From: Bradyrhizobium betae
GTDB lineage: Bacteria; Pseudomonadota; Alphaproteobacteria; Rhizobiales; Xanthobacteraceae
Assembly (NCBI RefSeq): GCF_004123905.1
Contig: NZ_MZXW01000043.1
Span: 1 to 62,358 of the forward strand
DNA length: 62,358 bases
Reading direction: 5' to 3'
The notes beneath the pieces are model-generated. The model was not told the DNA's origin. It was given only the letters and a program-made list of their open reading frames with translations, and made no database searches. Made by a program: the position numbers and the translations under genes. This document shows positions 1 to 7,772 of this stretch, piece after piece. The first letter of the stretch is position 1; each line of letters opens with the position of its first letter.

Positions 1-48
1 GAACTCGTAGAACAACGCAGCCTGTTCGACTTGCCGATGTCCCATCAT
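1..48 (-). mobile_element. 5' end of an IS transposase gene (IS1182-like), cut by the window edge
   Basis: Reading the minus strand from 48 gives MMGHRQVEQAALFYEF and runs off the window. This resembles the N-terminus of IS1182-type DDE transposases common in Bradyrhizobium, which from memory begin with MMGxRQ and then ALFYEFSLE. Two ATG codons (46-48 and 43-45) are possible starts. Only 16 residues are visible, so the family call is recognition of a short signature. The rest of the element lies outside the window. Its terminal inverted repeat should fall between 49 and about 200, but I cannot place it without the other end. Confidence 0.6.
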
Positions 49-267
49 GATCTTCAGTCCTGCCAATTAGACTGACTGAATCACTGATCCCTCTGCGTCG
101 CAACAGTCGCCTTTTTCAACACAATCGGCCGATTGCAGAAGTCTCGCTTTGGTCCAATCCTGCGTTCTGCAACACGAAATGTGGAAATCGCCTGAAAGCC
201 CGGTGTCGTGTTAGCAAGGCATAAACGATTGAGACGTGATAAAGTCGCAACTTAAGCTGGTGATCAA
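49..267. other. AT-richer intergenic stretch, probably IS end plus promoter of the next gene
   Basis: This gap lies between the transposase start and the exported protein at 268. Base composition is clearly more AT-rich than the rest of the window. A T-run followed by a CAACACAATCGGCC-like segment near 112-133 could belong to the insertion-sequence terminus. No gene, RNA or strong promoter could be assigned. Confidence 0.35.
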
Positions 268-1002
268 ATGCGGCATCTCACGCTTTTACTGTTCATGATT
301 CTCGCTTCCGCCATGCAGGCGGAAGCCGCACCAACATCCATTCGCTGCGACGGCAAATATTATCAGCGGCAGCAAGCTTACTTCGTAACCTATGACCTCA
401 AGACAAATCACTTCGTATTTGAGAACCCCGGTGGAAACAGACTACCTGGCGAAATCATCGGGGTAAGCGACGCACAAATGGACCTCAGCCTGAGGGCAGA
501 TGGCGGCCGTATTCTTCTTTCCTTCGATCGCACGCGCAACGTGATGACGTGGCCGGGAATGCCCGGCAATGAACTGGGAAGAACTTTATTGCAACACGCC
601 TGCACGGTGGTTACTGGCAGAACGATGCTGTCAGCATTCTCGCAGCCTGAGCAATTTGACCCGAAACGTCTCGACCCGGTTGATGCCTTTTCGCTCACCT
701 GTCCAGGCCAATATGGTCCATATTTCGTCACTCTGGATCGCTCTACAAAAACAGTCGTTCTAGAGACCCAATCCGCGGCCGAGACCATGTCGGGCAACGT
801 CACTGGAGCCAACGATGGCTCTATTAGATTTGCGGTCGCTGGTCGCTCAGGCAGCCAATTTGATCTCGTCTGGGATGAGCGCAAGCGATTGCTGACCTGG
901 ATTGGCGTTGCGGATGATCCGGCCAGGCCGACAACAAGCCACGAATGCGCTGTCACCGGGCCCCGGTCAATCATGGAGTCTTATGCACAATTGGCGCGCT
1001 GA
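268..1002 (+). CDS. exported protein with two tandem copies of an uncharacterised domain
   Basis: This is a 244-residue protein of unknown function. Residues 1 to about 20 form a signal peptide (MRHLTLLLF, then AEAA), so it is probably periplasmic or secreted. The mature part is two copies of one domain. Each copy has an initial Cys followed by G-x-Y, then FVT-x-D, then an acidic or hydrophobic strand, a T-W-x-G motif, and a closing H-x-C-x-V-x-G-x-R segment. The paired Cys in each half could form disulfides. Codon use is visibly less GC-rich than downstream genes and the gene sits next to an insertion sequence, which suggests transfer. A 188-codon frame on the opposite strand inside it is a shadow. 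Confidence 0.75.
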   Translation: MRHLTLLLFMILASAMQAEAAPTSIRCDGKYYQRQQAYFVTYDLKTNHFVFENPGGNRLPGEIIGVSDAQMDLSLRADGGRILLSFDRTRNVMTWPGMPGNELGRTLLQHACTVVTGRTMLSAFSQPEQFDPKRLDPVDAFSLTCPGQYGPYFVTLDRSTKTVVLETQSAAETMSGNVTGANDGSIRFAVAGRSGSQFDLVWDERKRLLTWIGVADDPARPTTSHECAVTGPRSIMESYAQLAR

Positions 1003-1115
1003 CCCCGAATGTGACTGCGGTCGTTCGATTAAGACTGCTATGGGTCAGAAGCAGTCGATGCTGGCCCAGCGGGGCGACTTCCGCTTGTCCCCGAGATTTG
1101 ACGTTTAGTATCCCC

Positions 1116-1634
1116 TTAGTGAGCGGTCCCGAGGCCGGTCTCATCCAGCCGTGTCGCGAACCAGCGCGACAGCGATTCATCGACGACGCCACTGACATAG
1201 ACTTCCGAGACCGTCACATGCCGCCGGTCCAGCACCAGCAGCACACCGATCCAGTAGGGAAACCAGACGTGCACGTCGGTGAGCGCCCTCAGCTTGTGCT
1301 GGTCGTGCTCGAGCGGCGTGTGATTGCTGGCCTTGCGGATCTCCACAGTGAGCAGATTGTTCGGGATCTCGCGCTGATGCACGACGACGTCGGGGTAGAT
1401 CGACTTGCCGAGATGGTCGTCGGTCGAGATGATGGTGCCGTGCGGCAGATGCAGCGTGCGCTCGCCGAGCCGGTCGTAATTGCAATCGACCGACCAGCCG
1501 GCGAATTGCTTCTCCAGATGCACGGCGAAGCGGTGCGTCACCGCCCGCTCGCCGACGTCTTTCTCGAACAAAAATCCTTCGTGGGCGTAGAAGTCCCGGA
1601 GCGCCGCGATCACCTTGTTCAGCTCGGTCTGCAT
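1116..1634 (-). CDS. hypothetical protein with a PD-(D/E)XK-like core
   Basis: This is a 172-residue soluble protein with no signal peptide. A GGGAGG ribosome site precedes the ATG at 1634. The central part contains a YPDVVVHQRE strand followed by LLTVEIRKAS, which resembles the PD...ExK core of restriction-endonuclease-fold proteins, although the usual Lys position reads Arg-Lys. The C-terminal half has many hydrophobic strands (VHVWFPYWIGVLLVL). It lies 40 bases downstream of the TPP-enzyme gene on the same strand, so co-transcription is possible. The function is unknown. The nuclease fold is inferred from the motif alone. Confidence 0.6.
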   Translation of the reverse strand: MQTELNKVIAALRDFYAHEGFLFEKDVGERAVTHRFAVHLEKQFAGWSVDCNYDRLGERTLHLPHGTIISTDDHLGKSIYPDVVVHQREIPNNLLTVEIRKASNHTPLEHDQHKLRALTDVHVWFPYWIGVLLVLDRRHVTVSEVYVSGVVDESLSRWFATRLDETGLGTAH

Positions 1635-1674
1635 CGTGCCTCCCGACCCTCGGCGCTCCGTTGTATGCGCGCCC

Positions 1675-3222
1675 TTACATCTGGACTTCGATCAGCCGCG
1701 GTCCAGGCTCGGCGACGGCTTCGGCCAGCGCCTTGTTGAACTCGTCGGCATTGGTGACGGCACGGCCGGGCACGCCCATGCCCTTGGCCAGCGCCACGAA
1801 ATCGAGCGTCGGCCGGTCGAGCCGGAGCATATCGTTGGCACGCTGGCCGGGCTCGCCGGCGCCGACATTGTCGAATTCGCCGCGCAGGATCTGGTAGATG
1901 CGGTTGGCGAACACGATGGTGACGATGTTGAGGTTTTCGCGGGCCTGCGTCCACAACGACTGGATCGTGTACATCGCGCTGCCGTCGCCGACCATGCAGA
2001 TCACCTTGCGGTCCGGGCAGGCGATCGCGGCGCCGATCGAGAGCGGCGTCGAGAAGCCGATCGAGCCGCCCATGTTCTGGAGCCAGTCGTGCGGGGCCGC
2101 GGCCGCCGTCGGCGGGAAGAAGGCGCGGCCGGTTGTGAGCGACTCGTCGACCATGATCGCGTTCTCGGGAATCGCGTAGGCGATCGCCTGCGCGATGGAC
2201 GCGTGGGTCAGCGCGCCGGTCGGCTTGATGAGCTCCTGCAACGCCTGCGGCTTGACGTCCTTGGCGCTGGCCTTCACCGCGCTGGCGAGCGCTTCGAGGG
2301 CCGCGACCGAATTCTCGCCCCAGGAGGTCATGCGATGGACGTCGCAGCCCTCGGGCTTGAGCATGCTCGGCTTGTTCGGATAGGCGAAGAACGCCACGGG
2401 ATCGTCGGACTCGACCAACACGATGTGACGGAATTTTGCCAGCATCGGCAGCGCGTTCTCGATGACGTAATGAATGCGATCGATCGAGAAGCGGCCGCGG
2501 CCGCGCGCCATCTTCGGGCGGAAGGTCGGGCCCATCACGGTGCAGCCGGTCCTGGCGGCGATGCGCTCGGCCAGCGCGAGGCCCTGCTCGCTCAGCGCGC
2601 TGCCGGTCATCAGCAGCAGCGTGCCCTCGCCATCGCCGTGCAGGATTTTTGCGGCCTGCTCGACCGCCTGCGGCGAGTAACTGGCGCGCTGCTGCTCGGC
2701 CGGCACCTCGGCGATGCCGTCGGCCTCGTTCCAGGCGGTGTCGGCGGGCAGGATCAGGGTCGCGATCTGCGGCGGCGCGCTTTTCGCGGCGGCAATCGCC
2801 GCGGCACCGTCAGCGGCGATCGACTTGGAATCCGGCGAGGTGCGGACCCAGGACGACATCGGCCGGGCCAGACCCTCGATGTCGGAGGTCAACGGCGCGT
2901 TGTAGCCGATGTGGTAGATCGCGTGCTGGCCGACGATGTTGACGATGCCGGAATTGGCTTTCTTGGCGTTGTGCAGATTGGCAAGGCCGTTGGCCAGCCC
3001 GGGGCCGAGATGCAGCAGGGTCGAGGCAGGCGTGCCCTTCATGCGGAAATAGCCGTCGGCGGCGCCCGTCACCACGCCTTCGAACAGGCCGAGCACGCAG
3101 CGCATGCCCGGCACCCGGTCGAGCGCTGCGACAAAATGCATCTCGGAGGTGCCTGGGTTGGTGAAGCAGACATCCACCCCACCCTTGACCATCGTCCGCA
3201 CCAGGCTTTCCGCACCGTTCAT
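1675..3222 (-). CDS. thiamine-diphosphate enzyme, acetolactate synthase large-subunit homologue
   Basis: This 515-residue protein has the three-domain fold of TPP-dependent acetolactate synthases and 2-oxoacid decarboxylases. The N-terminal Pyr domain begins with NPGTSE and carries the cofactor-activating Glu in GLFEGVVTGAADGY. The C-terminal domain has the diphosphate-binding GDGSAMYTIQSLW segment ending in an Asn (VFANR). It is shorter than biosynthetic IlvB (about 560-590) and lacks an adjacent IlvN regulatory subunit, so a catabolic or accessory role is more likely than branched-chain amino acid synthesis. GGGAG lies nine bases before the ATG. The substrate cannot be deduced. Confidence 0.85.
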   Translation of the reverse strand: MNGAESLVRTMVKGGVDVCFTNPGTSEMHFVAALDRVPGMRCVLGLFEGVVTGAADGYFRMKGTPASTLLHLGPGLANGLANLHNAKKANSGIVNIVGQHAIYHIGYNAPLTSDIEGLARPMSSWVRTSPDSKSIAADGAAAIAAAKSAPPQIATLILPADTAWNEADGIAEVPAEQQRASYSPQAVEQAAKILHGDGEGTLLLMTGSALSEQGLALAERIAARTGCTVMGPTFRPKMARGRGRFSIDRIHYVIENALPMLAKFRHIVLVESDDPVAFFAYPNKPSMLKPEGCDVHRMTSWGENSVAALEALASAVKASAKDVKPQALQELIKPTGALTHASIAQAIAYAIPENAIMVDESLTTGRAFFPPTAAAAPHDWLQNMGGSIGFSTPLSIGAAIACPDRKVICMVGDGSAMYTIQSLWTQARENLNIVTIVFANRIYQILRGEFDNVGAGEPGQRANDMLRLDRPTLDFVALAKGMGVPGRAVTNADEFNKALAEAVAEPGPRLIEVQM

Positions 3223-3489
3223 TCTATCTGCTCCCGCAACCCGCCATGTTCAGATATCCGTCCGATCAATCATTGTTCGCGGCCCTCGTCAAAGCAATAG
3301 GCGGCATCGCGGCCCTGCCCCGCAGGACGAAGCGCCGGTTTGGCTAACGCTTTCAGGCAAATTGGCGGGGTTGCCGATTTGGTAACGGAAACCGTTAAGC
3401 ATGGCGCTTCTCACGGGGCCGTGGCTTGCGAAAAGCCCGCAAATATGGCCTCTGGCATGGGTTGAATCGAATATTTGCTGGGGGAAACA

Positions 3490-4068
3490 ATGACCCGATT
3501 TTTTGCCGCGCCGATTGCCGCCATTGCGTTGCTGACGACCATGGCCGGCGGCGCATTCGCCGAAGGGGCTGACGCGCGCGACATCATGGGCGGCGGCCCG
3601 AACTTCTTCAGCGGCGGCTCCAGTCCGATCCCCCGCACCACCGTCATGTACAACGGCAACTATGCCCCCGGCACGATCGTGGTCAACACCAGCGAGCGCC
3701 GGCTCTATCTGGTCCTCCAGAACGGCCAGGCGCTGCGCTACGGCATCGGCGTCGGCCGCGACGGCTTCCGCTGGGGCGGGGTGCACAGGATCACCGCCAA
3801 AAAGGAATGGCCGGATTGGACGCCGCCATCGCAGATGATCGCCCGCCGGCCGGACCTGCCGCGCCACATGAAGGGCGGCATCGAGAATCCGCTCGGCGCG
3901 CGCGCGATGTATCTGGGCTCGACGCTCTACCGCATCCACGGCTCCAACGAGCCGGAGACGATCGGCCAGGCGGTCTCCTCGGGCTGCTTCCGCATGACCA
4001 ATGACGACGTCAGCGACCTCTACGGCCGCGTCGGGGTCGGCACCACCGTGGTGGTGCTGAACAACTAG
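3490..4068 (+). CDS. L,D-transpeptidase (YkuD domain)
   Basis: This is a 192-residue exported enzyme predicted to cross-link peptidoglycan stem peptides or attach proteins to them in the periplasm. A signal peptide covers roughly residues 1-23 (ending GGAFAEG). The YkuD catalytic signature is present: YRIHGSNEPETIG, then SSGCFRM containing the nucleophilic Cys and the conserved Arg. I chose the ATG at 3490, which follows a GGGGA ribosome site, over an in-frame TTG at 3475. The length is typical of single-domain rhizobial YkuD proteins. These occur in many copies per genome, so the exact role is open. Confidence 0.9.
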   Translation: MTRFFAAPIAAIALLTTMAGGAFAEGADARDIMGGGPNFFSGGSSPIPRTTVMYNGNYAPGTIVVNTSERRLYLVLQNGQALRYGIGVGRDGFRWGGVHRITAKKEWPDWTPPSQMIARRPDLPRHMKGGIENPLGARAMYLGSTLYRIHGSNEPETIGQAVSSGCFRMTNDDVSDLYGRVGVGTTVVVLNN

Positions 4069-4152
4069 CCGGCAGCGAATTGCGGGAACCCGCAGGGCGC
4101 GTGAATATGCGGACTTGTGTGCGCGACGCGAATACGGCAGCGTCGCCTGGCA

Positions 4153-4968
4153 ATGAGCGCATTGGCCCCGCCTTCGTCCGGCTTTCGCATCGCCCTGCTG
4201 GCGCTCGCTACCGTCGCGTTTGTCCCTGACACCGCTACCATGGCCGACGCGGGCGAGCTGCCCGCGATCGCCTCGCGCCAGCGCATCGAGAAGAAGAGCT
4301 TTACCGACGGCGAGATCGTCGAAGGCTTTCTGAAGACGGCGTTCGGCGCCGAATACCACCTCGCCGGCCGGGTCGACCGCATCCGCAAGTTCGACGGGCC
4401 GGTGCGCGTGTTCGCCGACAGCGACCGAACCGACCGCAAGACGCAGCTCGCAAAGGTCGTCATCGACATCGGCAAGCGCGTGCAGCATCTCGACATCGCC
4501 ATGATCGACTCGAGCGAAGCGGCGAATCTGCGGGTGAAGCTGGTGCGCGACCGCGATCTGTTCCGCACCATTTCGAGCTTCTACGGCGTGGACAAGGCGC
4601 GCGAGATCCGCACCTCGCTCGATCCGCAATGCCTGTCAGGCTTCCGCAAGAACGACAATTTCGAGATCGAGCATTCCGACGTCATCCTCACCGTCGACAA
4701 TGGCGACTTCACCTTCCTCGACTGCGCCTATGAGGAGCTGCTGCAATCGCTCGGGCCCATCAACGACACCACGAGCGTGCCGTGGACCATGTTCAACGAC
4801 AACGTCTCGATGGGCTTTTTCGACGTCTACGACCAGTACATCCTCAATCTGCTCTACGACCCCCGCATCAAGGCGGGGATGACCGTGGCTGAGGTCAAGG
4901 CGGTGCTGCCCGAAGTGCTTGCGGATGTACGCGTCTGGGTGAGGCGCGTGAATGATTTGAAGGAGTGA
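4153..4968 (+). CDS. DUF2927 family protein, probably exported
   Basis: This is a 271-residue protein. A hydrophobic segment at about residues 10-30 (FRIALLALATVAFVP) looks like a signal peptide, with mature sequence starting near ADAGELPAIAS. The C-terminal two thirds matches what I recall of DUF2927: an IRKFDGPVRVF segment, then CAYEELLQSLGPIND, VPWTMFND and the closing LLYDPRIKAGM. The function of the family is unknown. I took the ATG at 4153 rather than an upstream GTG at 4117. It lies 84 bases after the YkuD gene and could share its transcript. Confidence 0.75.
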   Translation: MSALAPPSSGFRIALLALATVAFVPDTATMADAGELPAIASRQRIEKKSFTDGEIVEGFLKTAFGAEYHLAGRVDRIRKFDGPVRVFADSDRTDRKTQLAKVVIDIGKRVQHLDIAMIDSSEAANLRVKLVRDRDLFRTISSFYGVDKAREIRTSLDPQCLSGFRKNDNFEIEHSDVILTVDNGDFTFLDCAYEELLQSLGPINDTTSVPWTMFNDNVSMGFFDVYDQYILNLLYDPRIKAGMTVAEVKAVLPEVLADVRVWVRRVNDLKE

Positions 4969-4973
4969 GAGCC

Positions 4974-5053
4974 CGTCATTGCGAGCGCAGCGAAGCAATC
5001 CAGAGTCTTTCCGCAGAGGGATTCTGGATTGCTTCGCTGCGCTCGCAATGACG
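4974..5053. repeat. intergenic palindromic repeat, family A
   Basis: This imperfect palindrome of about 80 bases starts CGTCATTGCGAGCGCAGCG and ends with the reverse complement. The arms are about 34 bases around a short unpaired centre. It lies between the convergent DUF2927 and threonine-synthase-like genes, and as RNA would form a long hairpin. Related copies are at 19487, 40020, 50876, 59390 and 62199. Confidence 0.9.
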
Positions 5054-5070
5054 GAGGAAAGAGCGGTGCA

Positions 5071-6198
5071 TTACTGCACGAGATCGGCAACCGTGGTCGC
5101 GGCCTTCAGCCCCGTGCCGGTGAGAACCGCCACCGTGGTCTCGTTCGCCTTGATCGATCCCGCACTGGCGAATTTCTCCAGTGCCGCCGCTGCGCTGGCG
5201 CTGGTCGGCTCGGCGAACAGGCCCTGGCGCGCGAGGCGACGCAAGGCGGCGACGATCTCGTCCTCGGTGAGCGCAACGGTGCCGCCGCCGCTCTCGCGCA
5301 AGGCGGCGATGATCTCGCGCAGGCGCAGCGGGTTCTTGATCGCGGTGCCCTCGGCGATGGTCTTGTTGACCTCGCGGGCGACAGGCGTATCGACGCCGGC
5401 CTGAAAGCTCGCATCGATCGGCGAGCAGTTGAGCGGTTGTGCTGCGAACAGGCGCGGCAGCTTCGCGATCTGGCCCGCCTTCAGCAACTCGCGGAAGCCG
5501 AAGGCGCAACCCAAAAGACTACTGCCGGCACCGACGGGGACGATGACGTTGTCGGGCGCGCGAAAGCCGAGATCTTCCCAGATCTCATAGGCGAGCGATT
5601 TGGTGCCTTCGAGGAAGAACGGCTGCCAGTTGTGGCTGGCGTAAAAGGTCTGGCTCGACTGGCGGATGGCTTCCGCCTCCGACTCCTCGCGCGGCCCCTC
5701 GACGAGTTGAACCGTCGCGCCATAGGCGCGCACCTGCGCGATCTTGGCCGGCGAGGTCGAGGCCGGCGCGAGAATCTTCACGCGCATGAGGCCTGCAGCA
5801 CCCAGCCCCGCCATCGACGAGCCGCCATTGCCGGAGGAATCTTCCAGGATCGCGTCGACGCCGATCTGGCGCAGGAACGACAGCATCACCGCCGAGCCGC
5901 GGTCCTTGAAGCTCCCGGTCGGGTTGAACCATTCCAGCTTGAAGTGTGGCCGCAAATCGCCCCAAGCCTGCTGGACCAGCGGCGTGCAGCCTTCGCCGAG
6001 CGTGATGGGATTTTTGATCGCGACCGGCAGCGCCGCCCGGTAGCGCCACAGTGAGCGCGTGCGGGGCTCGATGTCCTCGCGCGACATCCCCGCCCCCGGC
6101 GTCACCAGCAGCGGCGTGCGCTCGTCCGAGCACCAGCGCGGCGGGTCCAGCGGATAGAGCTTTCCGTTGCGGGGATCGATATAGCTGGCGGTGGGCAT
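5071..6198 (-). CDS. pyridoxal-phosphate enzyme, threonine-synthase-like
   Basis: This 375-residue fold-type II PLP enzyme resembles threonine synthase, which converts O-phosphohomoserine to threonine. The lysine that should bind PLP lies in NPTGSFKDRGSAVML. A phosphate-binding SSGNGGSSMAG loop follows. The N-terminal part has a YPLDPPRWCSDERTPLLV segment like the zinc-ribbon lead-in of some threonine synthases. GGAGAA precedes the ATG. It is shorter than the Escherichia coli ThrC (428), so it may be a paralogue acting on another beta- or gamma-substituted amino acid. The gene diverges from the uracil-catabolism cluster across a 310-base gap. Confidence 0.8.
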   Translation of the reverse strand: MPTASYIDPRNGKLYPLDPPRWCSDERTPLLVTPGAGMSREDIEPRTRSLWRYRAALPVAIKNPITLGEGCTPLVQQAWGDLRPHFKLEWFNPTGSFKDRGSAVMLSFLRQIGVDAILEDSSGNGGSSMAGLGAAGLMRVKILAPASTSPAKIAQVRAYGATVQLVEGPREESEAEAIRQSSQTFYASHNWQPFFLEGTKSLAYEIWEDLGFRAPDNVIVPVGAGSSLLGCAFGFRELLKAGQIAKLPRLFAAQPLNCSPIDASFQAGVDTPVAREVNKTIAEGTAIKNPLRLREIIAALRESGGGTVALTEDEIVAALRRLARQGLFAEPTSASAAAALEKFASAGSIKANETTVAVLTGTGLKAATTVADLVQ

Positions 6199-6382
6199 GG
6201 CGTTCTCCGGGGCGGGGCCGATCCGGTCGATATGTCTGAATATGCAGATTTTATCCAGTCAGCTGTTTGGAGGCGGGAGGCGCGCCCTTTAAAAATTACA
6301 ACGATTACATAGATATAGGGCGAGTTCTGGCGTCGTTCGGGACGAGCACGGGACCGGCCGCTGGCCGCCCCGCACGATTAAC

Positions 6383-6409
6383 TTGTCTGTCGCGACTGCC
6401 CGCTACAAT
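6383..6409 (+). promoter_or_regulatory. candidate sigma-70-type promoter for the URC cluster
   Basis: TTGTCT at 6383-6388 and TACAAT at 6404-6409 are separated by 15 bases, somewhat short for a housekeeping promoter. They lie in the otherwise AT-rich gap between the divergent genes. A transcript from here would begin near 6416, just before the first hairpin of the leader. The call rests on consensus match only. Confidence 0.4.
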
Positions 6410-6422
6410 ATGTTGGATTGAG

Positions 6423-6496
6423 CTTGCGCCGCCGGTGGTCCGCACCGGCAACGCAAGTGAGCCAGGCCCGTCCGAGCGGCGGGCCGTTGGCTTTTT
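6423..6496 (+). promoter_or_regulatory. structured leader: two hairpins, the second terminator-like, before the URC1-like gene
   Basis: Hairpin 1 (6423-6457) pairs CTTGCG with CGCAAG and GCCGGTG with CACCGGC around a two-by-two internal loop and a five-base apical loop. Hairpin 2 (6461-6491) pairs GCCA with TGGC and GGCCCG with CGGGCC, with a two-base bulge, and is followed at once by five T (6492-6496). The ribosome site GGGAG (6497-6501) follows directly and the start codon is at 6509. The second stem therefore looks like an intrinsic terminator placed in front of the gene, as in attenuators, or it could gate ribosome access. No known riboswitch family was recognised. Confidence 0.6.
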
Positions 6497-6508
6497 GGGA
6501 GCCTGGAC

Positions 6509-7765
6509 ATGAGCCGCGCGAACCGTACCGATCACATCCGCCTGACCTCCCATCCGGAGCCGGGCCGGAAGGCCGCCTTCCCGATCCATTGGGGCGCCGC
6601 CGATGCACGCGCACGCGGGCCAATCATCGGCACGGTGTCGCGCGCCGGGGATCGCAACGTGATCGGCAGCCATGGCGGCTCCTACGCGATGTACCGCGCG
6701 CTCGCGGTGTCCGCTGGCGCGCTCGATCCGATTCGTAGGCCCGATCTCACCAACACCTTTCCGGCGGCGACCATCGGCCCGTTCGAGCAATGGCGCGATC
6801 CCGCAAAGATCGTCGCGCTCGACCCGTGGGGGCATCTGGTCGCGGAGAATTTCGGCAAGGACATCGCCGAGGGCATCGACATCCGCCCGAGCATCGCGGT
6901 GACGCGGGCGCGGCTCGACCTGCCCGAGATCCGCGAGGCGCTCGCCGCAAAACGGCTGCGCGACGACGGCGAGGTCGTGCATGCCAATGGCAGCGTCTCG
7001 GTGGTGAAGATCGCGATTGATCCGGTCTGGTATCTGCCGGGCCTTGCCGAGCGGTTCGGGACCAACGAGACCGAGCTGCGCCGCACGCTGTTCGAGCAAA
7101 CCGCCGGCATGTTCCCCGAGCTGGTGACACGGCCGGACTTGAAGGTGTTTCTGCCGCCGATCGGCGGCACCACCGTTTACATGTTCGGCGATGTGACAAA
7201 ACTGCCTGATCATCGCACCAAGATCACCTGCCGCGTGCATGACGAGTGCAACGGCTCCGACGTGTTCGGCTCCGACATCTGCACCTGCAGGCCCTATCTC
7301 ATTCACGGCATCGAGGAATCCGCGCGCGGCGCGCAGGAAGGCGGGCTCGGGCTCGTCATCTACAACCGCAAGGAAGGCCGCGCGCTCGGCGAGGTCACGA
7401 AATTTTTGGTCTACAATGCGCGCAAGCGCCAGGAGGACGGTGACGCGGCCGCCGCCTATTTCGAGCGCACCGAATGCGTCGCTGGCGTCCAGGACGCACG
7501 CTTCCAGCAATTGATGCCGGATACCATCCACTGGCTCGGCCTGAAGCGCATCGACCGCTTTTTGTCGATGAGCGACATGAAATACGACGCGCTGACCTCG
7601 CAGGGCATCGACATCGTCGAGCGCGTGCCGATCCCGCTGGAGCTGATCCCGGCCGACGCCCATGTCGAGATCGCCGCGAAGAAGGCCGCCGGCTATTACA
7701 CGACCGACATCGCGCCCGAGAAGGACGTGAACGGCGTGGTCGGCCGTTCGCTGGAAAAATACTGA
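6509..7765 (+). CDS. GTP cyclohydrolase II homologue of the uracil catabolic (URC) pathway
   Basis: This 418-residue protein consists of a long N-terminal extension of about 200 residues and a GTP cyclohydrolase II-like domain. Zinc-ligand cysteines appear at 247, 258 and 260 (C-x10-C-x-C), the spacing of Escherichia coli RibA, and the catalytic-loop equivalent reads NRKEGRALGE. RibA is about 200 residues, so this is not the ordinary riboflavin enzyme. Its neighbours, a DUF1688 protein and a Upp homologue, identify it as the URC1/Urg1 type described for the URC pathway in the yeast Lachancea kluyveri, with homologues in bacteria. It probably acts on a uracil-derived nucleotide. GGGAG precedes the ATG. 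Confidence 0.88.
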   Translation: MSRANRTDHIRLTSHPEPGRKAAFPIHWGAADARARGPIIGTVSRAGDRNVIGSHGGSYAMYRALAVSAGALDPIRRPDLTNTFPAATIGPFEQWRDPAKIVALDPWGHLVAENFGKDIAEGIDIRPSIAVTRARLDLPEIREALAAKRLRDDGEVVHANGSVSVVKIAIDPVWYLPGLAERFGTNETELRRTLFEQTAGMFPELVTRPDLKVFLPPIGGTTVYMFGDVTKLPDHRTKITCRVHDECNGSDVFGSDICTCRPYLIHGIEESARGAQEGGLGLVIYNRKEGRALGEVTKFLVYNARKRQEDGDAAAAYFERTECVAGVQDARFQQLMPDTIHWLGLKRIDRFLSMSDMKYDALTSQGIDIVERVPIPLELIPADAHVEIAAKKAAGYYTTDIAPEKDVNGVVGRSLEKY

Positions 7766-7772
7766 TCGCGCG

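Noticed and set aside
49..267. Insertion-sequence terminal inverted repeat
   Set aside because: A T-run and CAACACAATCGGCC-like stretch look suggestive, but the other end of the element is outside the window, so the boundary cannot be fixed.
408..974. 188-codon minus-strand frame inside the duplicated-domain exported protein
   Set aside because: The plus-strand frame has a signal peptide and an internal duplication, which are hard to obtain by chance; the minus frame has neither.
1675..3222. Biosynthetic acetolactate synthase (ilvB)
   Set aside because: Shorter than IlvB and without an adjacent IlvN regulatory subunit; the family fits but the biosynthetic role is not supported.
1615..3300. 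561-codon plus-strand frame opposite the TPP enzyme
   Set aside because: Arg/Gly/Asp-rich low-complexity translation with no family features. It is the mirror of a conserved minus-strand gene, as expected in GC-rich DNA.
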